This document shows positions 1 to 9,276 of a stretch of 64,000 nucleotides of DNA, one piece after another. Position numbers and translations under genes: made by a program. Location of the stretch: the NCBI GenBank assembly GCA_002270565.1, contig NQMI01000041.1, positions 124,001 through 188,000 on the forward strand, written 5' to 3'. Source of the stretch: Stenocarpella maydis. Lineage: Eukaryota; Ascomycota; Sordariomycetes; Diaporthales; Diaporthaceae. Every line of letters starts with the position of its first letter. The first letter of the stretch is position 1. Under the pieces are notes generated by a model. It was not told the DNA's origin, searched no databases, and saw nothing but the letters and a program-made list of their open reading frames with translations.

Positions 1-535
1 CCTTGTCGAACCGCACCGACAAAGCTGACCTGACCTGACCCAGATAATACATCTGGCCTCCACAGTGTGTATTGCCTCTTACCCCGGGTCCTGGGCTTCC
101 CCTCCCTCCCAGCCTCAAATAGTTGGTTTCCTCCCTTGATATGATCACTGGAGAATGGACCAGAGACCTGTTGATATCCAGGTCCTCAGTACTATCAAGT
201 GAAGGAAGAAGGCCGGAACACTGGGGGTCTCCGAGAGATGCGCCTATATTTTCCCGAAGACATGATGACCCGCCCTTGAAGTTGCATCGTTTATTGTATG
301 CATCTATTGGTCCATCATTGTGCCTCTCCGCCTCACGCACCGCGGCGAAGCCCCCTTGATCCTCAGCCGTGGTTCGCTCGTTGCCTAGCCTAGCAGGCAT
401 TAAAAGAGCACATTATCGCCCGAGGCTGTTTCCAACCCGGAGGCACCCTCAGGACTGCCGTTCCTGAAGCTGATATTCCGATTTACCCACGATAGGAGAG
501 CCTCTCGAGAGTGCTCCACGACTTATAGCTCCAGG
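1..535. other. Non-coding 5' flank of the calpain gene
   Basis: No protein-coding frame here resembles a known family. The open frames are short and overlap in different frames. The segment directly precedes the calpain start codon and probably holds its promoter and 5' leader. No clear TATA box was seen. Confidence 0.5.
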
Positions 536-3500
536 ATGTCGGTGTCGAGCTCGTCCGAGGGTGATGGCCCACGGCCAGGGACCGCGAAAGGTGACAGGCG
601 ACGGCGGCCGCAACCCAAGACACCTCAACAGAAAATAAACGACTTTTGGGACAAATACAATACTAAGGCCGCGGGGAAGGGTAAGTGTACAATGTCTCAC
701 AAGGTCCACTGAGGATTCCCTCGGTCTTGGCCGTCTTGGCCCTTAGACACGCGCTGACAGCCTCGCCGCAGCTACTTCCATCATTCCTCAGCAGAAAGAC
801 TTCTCTGAGCAGGCGGCCAAACGCGCCTCGGCGAAGTGTCTCGGCCCTGCCAAAACAACCCAGCAGTCCTACGAGGACGCCGCGGCACAGTGTCGGCACA
901 AGGTTGCCCAGATCGTCAAGGAGTGCCGCCGGGTCAACCAGAAGTACCGCGACCCGCACTTCGACCTGGAGATCGACCTCAAGCTCAACCGCCGGGACTG
1001 TCTGGACTCGCTGGATAACGTCAAGGACGAAGACCGCAGCTACGATCACATCCGGGGCTCGCCACTCAAGGACCGTGCTCCCGGATCTCCCCCCAGCGTC
1101 ATGGGCATGCTTGAGCGCATCGACAGGGAGGGCCCACCGGCGGACGGGGACGGGGAGTCGGCGCTGCGGCCTCAGGCGGTCAAGAGGGTCGTGGACATAT
1201 TCGACGAGCCAAGGTTCTTCATTGACGGGCCGACAGCCCACGACGTCCGCCAGGGCAGGGACGGCGACTGTTGGCTCATGGCCGCGCTTTGCACCATCAG
1301 CAACAAGCCTGGCTTGATCGAGAGGTGCTGCGTGGCACACGACCAAGAGGTGGGCGTGTACGGGTTTGTTTTCCACCGGGACGGGGAGTGGTTTAGCGAG
1401 ATCATCGATGACAAGGTCAGTCTGCCGTATTTCTGTGCCTATCAGCCTCAATCCAAGCCCTGCAGCAGAGACCTGGGCCATGGGTGTGTTGAAACTGACA
1501 CCTGACCCGCAGTTGTACCTCACAAAACCTGACTATGATGAGTGTTGTCTGGAGCGTATGCTATGGGAAGACCGGGAACGTGTCAACTCTGAGGAGGCTT
1601 ACCGCAAGATCTACCAGTCCAATAGCGGCGCACTGGTAAGTGGTCCGTTCCGGCCCCCTGGACGTCCCCTTCCCCCGTATAGGGGGCATTGCTGATTATG
1701 CCACCTTAGTACTTTGCTCAGTGTGAGAATCCCAACGAAACATGGTTACCGCTGCTTGAGAAGGCCTACGCCAAAGCCCACGGCGACTACTCCGCTATTG
1801 AAGGCGGATATGGGGGCGAGGGGATAGAGGACCTCACCGGTGGCGTGACCTCGGAGATATACACGACCGACATACTCGACAAGGAGCATTTCTGGACCGA
1901 GGAGCTCATGAAGGTCAATAAAGATTTCCTGTTTGGCTGCTCAACTGGCGTCTGGGGTCGCGGTATGTCTAACATTCTCTCGTGTCGATTCTGAGCTTCT
2001 TTCCTCTTTCTCCTTGGCTCAGATGTCTTGAGAGGAGAGTCCCTTCCGACTAGTGTGACAGTTTATGGAATCTTGGGCGCTCGATACTAGAAAAGTGTAA
2101 CATGCTGACATCGGGAGCCTTTAGGCTGGGGCGAGCGCAGAGGTATCGTGGAGCGTCACGCATACTCTGTCCTGAAAGCCCGCGAGATCGACGGCGTGCG
2201 CCTTGTGCTCCTCAAGAACCCTTGGGGAAAGCATGAGTGGAAGGGCGCTTGGTCGGACGGGTCCAAAGAATGGACAGCCGAGTGGCTGCAAAAGCTGGAC
2301 CACAAGTTCGGGGACGACGGTTCTTTCTGGATCTCGTACGACGACCTCCTCAAGAAATACCAGGCGTTCGACCGTACTAGGCTGTTCGACTCGAGCTGGA
2401 AGGTCGCGTCGATCTGGACGACACTCAACGTGCCGTGGACCCCGGACTACCACAACATCAAGTTTGCCTTCTCGCTCCTCAAGCCCGGGCCGGTCGTCAT
2501 CGTGCTCTCCCAGCTTGACGAGCGCTACTTCAAAGGCCTCGAGGGCCAGTACCGCTTTGAGCTGAGCTTCCGTCTACACAAGTCGGGCGAGGAGGACTAC
2601 GTCGTGCGCAGTCAGGGATATTGTGAGTATATCTTTTTATGCGTCGAGAGTTTCTTATTTTCGAAGTTTGGAGTGCCCCGGGAACGTCCAAGGAGGCATA
2701 TTCAAAACGCTGCCTGTATCTTTGGAAACACCTCTAGAGACGCTCTGGACATTTCCTTCAGGCTCTTTCCAAGGAACTTAGGAAATGTCATACCTGAAAT
2801 CCTAACTATGAGGGGTGAGCAGACAGCATGAATCGCAGCATCAACGTGGAGCTAGAATTGGAGGCGGGCGATTACGTCGTCGTGGTCAAGATCGACGCCC
2901 TGCGCAACGAGTCGATCATGCCCGTCGAGGATGTCATAAGAGCCTTTGCCAAGGAGAGGAGAGAGAAACTACTCCGCATCGGATTCGCGTATGACCTTGC
3001 ACACAGTAAGGGAAGGATTGTTGAGACCCCCGAGGAGAAAGTCGCAAGAGAAAACTTCGAGAAGAAGAGGCGGGAAAGGGAGAGGAAGAAGATGGCCAAA
3101 TTCATAATGAGTAAGAAAGAGCAGCACAAACACGACCTCAAGCAGGCAATGAAGAAGAAGAAGAAGGCGACCGGGAAGGCGAAGGCCCGCGCAAAAGCCA
3201 GAGGCGAGAGGCGGGAGGCGAGGAAACAAGCGAAGGAGAAGGCTGTGTTGGAATCTGAGTTGGAGCGGAAAAGCCAAGTGCAGGGCCCTGAAGGAAAGGA
3301 CAGCTCATCTGGGAAGACCACGGCCCAGAATGATACTACTTCTGCCAAATCCAAGGACACGGACAGCACTGGCAAGGTCGAGGATCAAGACAGCAAATCT
3401 CAGGCTGTTACAGACGTCAGTAATGGCGTTAGGCTTGGGATATCGTGCGACGCCAAGAGCGCTGCAGAGGGGCCCAAGGACGGCAACGATTCAAGCACCG

Positions 3501-4641
3501 AGCCGGGAGACGACACGCCCGCCTCGGGCACCATGCTTGAGAGGACACCCGTCGAGGCCGAAGAGACACAGGAGGAAGATGCATACGTGACAGCCGCCGA
3601 AGAGGGAGGTGAGAGCCAGCCAACGACGTCCATGGAAACGCCCGGGAAAGAAGAGCCCCCACCTACGCCTAAGGCTTCCCAGGCCAAGCCTGAGAAAGAC
3701 GCCCCCAAGCGCTCTGCAGACAAGGCAGAACTACCTGTTCACAAGCATGTGGATATCGGGGTGCAGACAGGCCCGGGGCTTCCCTGGCCGCCGAGGAGCC
3801 CTGGCCCGCCGCCGGAATATCTCTACTTATCGCCGCCGCCGCCGCCGCCAGGACCCCGAGGTACCCCGTTATACGTCCAGCCCCGGGGTCACCGCCACCA
3901 TCTACCGCCTCAACTCCGTGGCATCACCTATACGATGCCGCCGCCGCCACCTCCCGCCGCCACCTCCTCATCGTGCTCCTCGAACGCCTCGACTGACGAC
4001 GGGATCGAGGACACGGACGAGGTGAGCGAGGTGAGCGAGCACGATATCGACTTGTGCCTGCGAGAGGACAAGGCACGTGCCGCGGCGGCACGGGCGGCCA
4101 AGGCAAGCCAGCCCTCCAGCCGCCGCCGAGCGGGCCGAGCGAGGAGCTGCTGAATGAGTTCGAGAAGGATCCCTGGAACGCGGTGGGCGTCTTCGGGCTG
4201 AGGGTGTACTACAAGTCGGATGGTGGCGACGCCGACGGCGAGATCGTGAAGCTCAGGGTTGAGAGGCCGGACCAATGGGTGTGGGATGACAGCGAGGATG
4301 AGGCGGACGATGAGAAGGAGAAGGAGAAAGGAGGTGGGAATAGTGTAAAGGAGCCCAAAGAGGAGGCTAATGAGAGCCAAGTGCTCGATATCGACGACAG
4401 TGGAAAGGATGCAGTTGCCGAGAATGTCACCGCTGAGGAGAAGAAGGAGGACGAGAGGATGCTGGAGGACGAGCCCTCGGCGCAGAAGAGTCCTAAAGAG
4501 GGCGAGGCTACAGAGAAGGTGGGCAAGGGCGACAGCTGCCCCAACGACGCTGAGATTGCCAAGGGGCTGGCGGACGTGCCCACCAGGCAGGAGACAGGGC
4601 CTGAGAAGCCCACGACTGTTATGGAAACGTCTGGGGCGTAA
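536..4641 (+). CDS. Calpain-family cysteine protease, frame interrupted near the C-terminus
   Basis: Intracellular calcium-dependent-type cysteine protease (peptidase family C2). Exons deduced from frame and splice signals: 536-680, 772-1415, 1513-1635, 1710-1962, 2125-2622 and 2823 onward. The catalytic triad is visible: Cys215 in GDCWLMAAL (about 1269), His400 in ERHAYSV and Asn420 in LKNPWG. A calpain domain III-like segment follows, including the stretch rejoined at 2622/2823 (NRSINVELELEAGDYVVVV). The rest is a charged, Lys/Glu-rich and Pro-rich tail with a GCC-repeat polyproline run near 3830-3850. The frame opened at 2828 stops at 4153, but a different frame from about 4110 carries EKDPWNAVGVFGLRVYYK and stays open to 4641. 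That segment looks like the family's conserved C-terminal block, so the gene very likely ends at 4641. The change of frame is either a 1-base indel or an unrecognised intron (see findings). It does not have the domain order of PalB/Rim13. Convergent with the next gene. Confidence 0.85.
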
Positions 4642-4939
4642 TTGCCGGGGAGGCGATGGTTTGCGGTCTGGGCGAGTACAAGCTATGGGCGTTTCTTTTG
4701 GCGGATATCCAGCTCATAGTTCCTGGGGGTATCTTCCTGTTATAAAAGTGAGAACTCGACTCGACTTGGTATTAGCTGGACCTATGAATGGGAACTAGAA
4801 GTCAGCCTTTTGTACTGTATCCAGCCACATGGCGACTGTGACTGGGAATATGGGCGTCAGACTTGGTGCTGCTGAAAACAACCCCCTGAGGATCAAAGCG
4901 CAGTATGGCGGTGCTCCTCGCGTCGTCCAACCCCCCTGA

Positions 4940-5776
4940 TCAACCGAGACCGTCCAACAACCCATCCACTTTCCTCCTCTCCTCAACCTCGACATCATCC
5001 ACAACCATAGCATCTCCCTCGCCAGATAAACCGCCGCGGTCGTCCTCCAGCCCGGCCTCCTTCCCCTTCAACCTTGCGACCTTGTCCCCGACGCGCACAA
5101 GGAGCATGCGCATGCGCTCGAGTTCCTTCTCGACCTCGCCGTCGCGCGTGACGAGGTTCTCCTGGACCCCGCCCAGCGGGCCAAACGAGGACTCGTCCTC
5201 GCCACCGCCCGCCGCGCCGACGCCGCCGCCAAAGGGGGCGAGCAGCGCCCTCATCCGGCGCAGGCGCCCCACGCGCGCCCTCGCCTCGCCCCTCCGCGCA
5301 GAGAGAACCCGCAGCCGGCCCGCGAGCTCGGCGTAGCGCTCCGCCTCGAGCGGGAACGCGGCGGCCTCCCTCTCGGGCTCCCACGCCGGCGGCAGCGACG
5401 CGATGACGCCCGCGTCGGCGTAGTCGGCGCCGACGTTCCCCCACCCGTCGTCGTCGCCGCCGCCGCCGTCCTCACTCTCGTCTCCGGCCTGGCGCTCCCC
5501 GTATCTCAGGTATAGCCTGTCGACCTGCTCGGCGACCTGGCGCGTCGCCTGGGCAGGGAAGACGCGGCGCGAGTGCTGCTGCAGGGTGTGGTTCAGGCGG
5601 AAGAGCGCGTCGTCGACGGCCCTCTCTGACACGGCGGTCGCTTCCTCGTCTGCTGCGGTGGCCTCGTTGGAGCGCCGCCAGGCCCGGCTGGGCTGGAGTG
5701 GCTGCGAGAGGAGACGCGTCTGGGTGGTGATGAAGTTCTGTTTGATGGTGAGGATGGTGGGGGCTGGCGGCGCCAT
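4940..5776 (-). CDS. fta4: Kinetochore protein Fta4 (Sim4/CENP-associated subunit)
   Basis: Single-exon gene of 278 aa. The N-terminus, MAPPAPTILTIKQNFITTQ followed by a LSQPLQPSRAW segment, matches the start of the FTA4 family (Sim4 complex subunit; inner kinetochore, nucleus). Long heptad-like helical stretches follow (RYAELAGRLRVLSARRGEA, VEKELERMRMLLVRVGDKV), consistent with a coiled-coil kinetochore component, and the tail is acidic. The ATG at 5776 is chosen because the frame extends only a few codons upstream, without another ATG. Length fits the family. It is convergent with the calpain gene (298 bp between stops) and divergent from the cupin gene (760 bp shared promoter region). Identification rests on remembered family features, not on a search. 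Confidence 0.8.
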   Translation of the reverse strand: MAPPAPTILTIKQNFITTQTRLLSQPLQPSRAWRRSNEATAADEEATAVSERAVDDALFRLNHTLQQHSRRVFPAQATRQVAEQVDRLYLRYGERQAGDESEDGGGGDDDGWGNVGADYADAGVIASLPPAWEPEREAAAFPLEAERYAELAGRLRVLSARRGEARARVGRLRRMRALLAPFGGGVGAAGGGEDESSFGPLGGVQENLVTRDGEVEKELERMRMLLVRVGDKVARLKGKEAGLEDDRGGLSGEGDAMVVDDVEVEERRKVDGLLDGLG

Positions 5777-6536
5777 CTTGAAGGGCAAGCTACGAAATCC
5801 CTCGTGACACGGTTGGTTACGGACGCCTGGGTTTCTGCAGCCATCAGATGCAGTGAATTCGTCTCATGGCGGCATATGAAGCGGCTGCATACTATGTAAG
5901 GTGTTGTTGAGTTGAGAGTGGGTGGGTCGGCACCAGTATTTAAGAGGTCTGTGGAAATACCACTCAGGCCAACAAGGGCAACCTTATGCCACGCAGCCCT
6001 CTTCACCGCGCCCCCTGGATCCCCTCATTAGTGCAGCTCCGAGCTTCGTCCAACGTCGGGTAGGCACCAGACTGGACAAGAATGGCTTCTGAACACTCTT
6101 GACATGTCAGAACTGGGGCACATGACTGGCCCAGGTCTCCGTCGTCCCGTCGAACACAAATGTCTGGGAGAGCAGAGCGTGTCGCGCGCAAGCCACCGTG
6201 AGACAAGGTCGATTCGGCCCAGATTTGGGGCTCCACTGCGCTGGCATTCTCTCGCTTGCACGTGAGATTTGCAACCTTGAGTCTCACGGAGGCGACAGTC
6301 AGTTAGTTGCCCAGTCAGCTTATCGTGTGCTGCCTATCAGTTGCTGTTGGCTTGGTAAGTGTGGCTTCGTGGTGGATTACGGCTTGGTATTACGACGGCT
6401 TCCTGCCCCTGACCCGACGTCGCTCATCGCCTTGCCTTCACTTCAGCTAGGCCCAATATCTTCAGCCTTGGCCCAGCCAGACGTGCTGAGACATCCCTGG
6501 GTCATATATACCCCATCCCATTATTTATATTTGGCA
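5777..6536. promoter_or_regulatory. Divergent promoter region between fta4 and the cupin gene
   Basis: A 760-bp spacer between two divergently transcribed start codons, so it must contain both promoters. On the cupin side a TATA-like string catatata lies at 6503-6510, about 27 bp before the ATG. The open frame that reads into the cupin gene from 6198 contains no in-frame ATG before 6537, so I treat it as non-coding. Confidence 0.5.
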
Positions 6537-7184
6537 ATGGAAGGGGACAGCCCAGAGATCAAGCAATTCCTCACCCGTGGTGGCAAGGGCGGAGCATCCG
6601 AGCCTCCCGCCGCCGCCGCCGTGATCAAAGCCCTCAACATGATCCCCCATATCGAGGGGGGCTACTTCGCCGAGACAGACCGGGACCCTCTCCTGATCCC
6701 CTCCCCATTCCCAACCACTGCGGCCTCGGAGGCAACCCTCGCGCTGGCCGGGCCCCAGCGCCCGGGCTTCGACCCAGAGGTCCGCAACGCCTCGACCACA
6801 ATCTTCTACCTCCTGACCCCGGGCTCCCCGCAGGGCAACTTCCACCGCAACCGCGCGCGGACGGTGCACACGCTGCACAAGGGCCGCGGCCGCTACGTGC
6901 TCGTTGACGCCGCGGGCGAGGTCGAGACGTTCGTGGTCGGGCAGGACGTCGCGCGGGGCGAGAGGCTGCAGTGGATCGTCGAGGGCGACCGCTACAAGGC
7001 CAGCTACCTGCTAGAGGGCGCCGAGGGCGGCGGCTCGAGCGCGGAGGGGCTCCTGATCTCCGAGACGGTCGTTCCGGGCTTCGAGTACTGCGACCATGAC
7101 TTCCTTACCCGGGACGGGCTGAGGGAGTTGCTGGGGGCGGAGAGGGCCAAGGGCCTGGAGTGGCTTGTGAGAGGTGACGATTAG
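6537..7184 (+). CDS. Cupin_5 family protein (DUF985, RmlC-like beta-barrel)
   Basis: Intronless gene for a 215-aa protein. Family landmarks in order: LNMIPHIEGGYFAETDRD near the N-terminus, ASTTIFYLLTPGSPQGNFHR, the Arg/His-rich strand ARTVHTLHKGRGRYVLVD, GERLQWIVEGDRYKASYLL, and the closing SETVVPGFEYCDHDFL. This order fits the DUF985/Cupin_5 family (yeast YML079W type), a single-domain jelly roll with a small-molecule pocket and no firmly established reaction. No signal peptide is visible, so it is probably cytosolic. The first ATG in frame is 6537, just downstream of a TATA-like box. It is convergent with the methyltransferase gene (293 bp between stops). Confidence 0.85.
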   Translation: MEGDSPEIKQFLTRGGKGGASEPPAAAAVIKALNMIPHIEGGYFAETDRDPLLIPSPFPTTAASEATLALAGPQRPGFDPEVRNASTTIFYLLTPGSPQGNFHRNRARTVHTLHKGRGRYVLVDAAGEVETFVVGQDVARGERLQWIVEGDRYKASYLLEGAEGGGSSAEGLLISETVVPGFEYCDHDFLTRDGLRELLGAERAKGLEWLVRGDD

Positions 7185-7477
7185 GCAAGGGTTGCACTTG
7201 ATAGGATACTTCTCTCGTGAGCTCACGACGGTCACCGGTGGTATGGGGCGACGATAGACGGGATGTGCTATCAGACCAAGAAATGAAGACGCAGATAGAA
7301 TGCAAATCGGCTACGTGTTACACAACAACCCTTACAATTCCGTATCGATGACCCAGCGACTGGTGGAAATTAGGCACTGAGAGTGTCACTCATTAGATAG
7401 GTAATTTAGATGCCCTCACTTTCTTAATACTACACAAACTGCCGTGGCCCAAGCCAGCCAAAACAGCCCCCCTGGTA

Positions 7478-9276
7478 TCATTGTTGTTGTTGTTCTTCTT
7501 CCTCCTCCTCCTGATCTGTAGATTCTGGTATCCTTGCCAACCCTGGGCTTACCCCCGTTTCTGGTTTCCGGCCATAGACGACGTGAAAATTCATATAAGT
7601 GTGATAGTCGCGATTTCTCAAGTCCCTCCGAACCGGTATCAGAGCCGCCTGTGACGCCAGATCATGTCAGATATAGCCACAATGTGTAGAGCAGCGGTAC
7701 GGAAGGCTGGGCATGTAGCAAAGACGACGAATCCCGCCCAGACGGTAGGAAGCATAAGGAGAAGGTTTTGAAGGCGAAGGGTGGGTACCACATGCCTGAT
7801 GCTGTTCCATCGTAAGCCCTGCTACCCTCAACTGGTACGCGCGGAGGATGCCGTCGATCCCGCTGTTCAGCATCTCCTCCATCCACTTCCCAATCGCATT
7901 CTCTTCCGGGTCCTCGGGCCACCCGCAGGTCGGTAACTTGAAGATCTCCTCCCGCACGTCGACGAAACCGGCCTCTTCGTACCACTGCTTCAGCCAGGGG
8001 GTGATGGTGCAAGGCCTCCCTGCCACCCGGCTTATACGGTCCAGCTCGGAGAGCCACTAGAGATGTTCGAGTCAGCTATATCAAGCCCTGGACCTTTTCT
8101 TTGGGGGAGGGAAGGCGGAGGTAGGGATATTTTCCGTGGTTGTCGTGATTTGTATAGTCTTCAGGCTGGCATGAGTCTTCCTCCAAAAAAGACACGAAAT
8201 TTTACGCAAGAGAAAAGCTTGGAAGAGAGGCAGGCCCCCCAAGTGTTGCTTACAAGTCTGAGCCCGTGGTCGGCTGGGGCGGTCCCGTCGTCGCACCGCA
8301 GCACAATGTCGAATTCTTGGCTCTCAAGCCAGCCGCCCGGGTTCAACTTCTGGAAAGCCTGCTGGATGACTTGGACACTCATATCCTATCAGCTCCTACT
8401 GTCAGCATCCTAGATACAACTCTTTGGCGGTGTCTTCCACTCTCTGATTTTACTCGCGGTCAGAGATTTAGGGCTGAGGGGGGNNNGGGGGGGGGGGGGG
8501 TTGCTGTCAAGATGGTAACGCACCTCCCAACAGCCATTGGTGTCCCGCGTATGGACGTAATCCAGGTTGTCGTCGAGCCACTCCTGTGACGAGTCGTCGA
8601 TGATGAACTGGACGTTCGGCGGCCCCTCGTCCGGCTGGATGTTTGACAGGTCAGTCCCTATGATGAGGTCGGTCTGCGGGTACTCCTCGGCGAAGTCGAA
8701 GCACCAGTCCCCCGTCCCTGTGCCGACATCGAGCACCCGCCGCGGGAAGTGGTCTTTGGTCCAGGGCGCCAGGTGGGAGCGGTTGCCCATCGCCCGTCTC
8801 AGGATGTCGTGGGTCAGGCGCAGGCGTTCGATCTCCTCTGCGTCGTTTGGGAGCAGGTACCCTATGATATGATTGTTTGTGTCGCGTCCTTTTCAGAGGA
8901 TGCTGGGCGGGTGTGTGCTTGAGGACTCACATCCGTCCTTGTAGGCGTGGTAAGTTCTGCCATTCTCCACCCGGTAGGCGAGAACACTTTCTGAAATCGA
9001 GTACGTGTCGCTGGCGACCAGAAGTTGAGTACTAACGGCACTATTTGAGAAGTAATGCTGCCTGTTTACTCACGGTATGTCTGTATACTTCAACAGAGCC
9101 GAGGGTGTCAGCTCTTCGGGAGGGAGTCGAGAAGGGGATACTCTGCTTGACGGACGACGTACTGTGCTTGTGTCCCTTGGGATATTGTCCTGGAAAGTCA
9201 GGTCGAGGTTCTCCACTGCCTGCTGGTCGACGTTGAAGAGATCAAGGCTTCGCCTGTTTGGGTTGTTTGCCGCCAT
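7478..9276 (-). CDS. LaeA-like SAM-dependent methyltransferase, six exons
   Basis: Deduced exons (minus strand): 9276-9074, 9010-8931, 8861-8524, 8385-8254, 8056-7796 and 7648-7478, giving 394 aa with all phases consistent. The AdoMet-binding motif I is VLDVGTGTGDWCFDFAEEYP (about residues 137-156). Around it are the LaeA/TAM-type landmarks: DTYSISESVLAYRVENGR upstream, YVHTRDTNGCWE, FQKLNPGGWLESQEFD and EAGFVDVREE, and near the end YHTYMNFHVVYGRKPE. This class includes LaeA-type regulators of secondary metabolism and small-molecule methyltransferases; the substrate cannot be read from sequence. The last intron appears to have a GC donor (CAG|GCATGT) with a CTGAC branch site and CACAG acceptor. 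The C-terminus is a Glu/Gln run encoded by simple repeats. Intron 3 carries an assembly gap (nnn). Confidence 0.82.
8481..8500. other. Assembly gap inside a G/C homopolymer
   Basis: Three undetermined bases (8484-8486) interrupt a long G run. It falls in intron 3 of the methyltransferase gene, so the coding sequence is unaffected. It does show that homopolymer lengths in this assembly are uncertain. Confidence 0.95.

Noticed and set aside
663..1523. 286-codon minus-strand open frame
   Set aside because: It is antisense to the calpain catalytic exon, whose motifs (GDCWLMAAL) establish the plus strand as coding.
6198..6536. Upstream extension of the cupin reading frame
   Set aside because: It begins with a non-ATG codon and contains no in-frame ATG before 6537. 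A TATA-like box lies within it.
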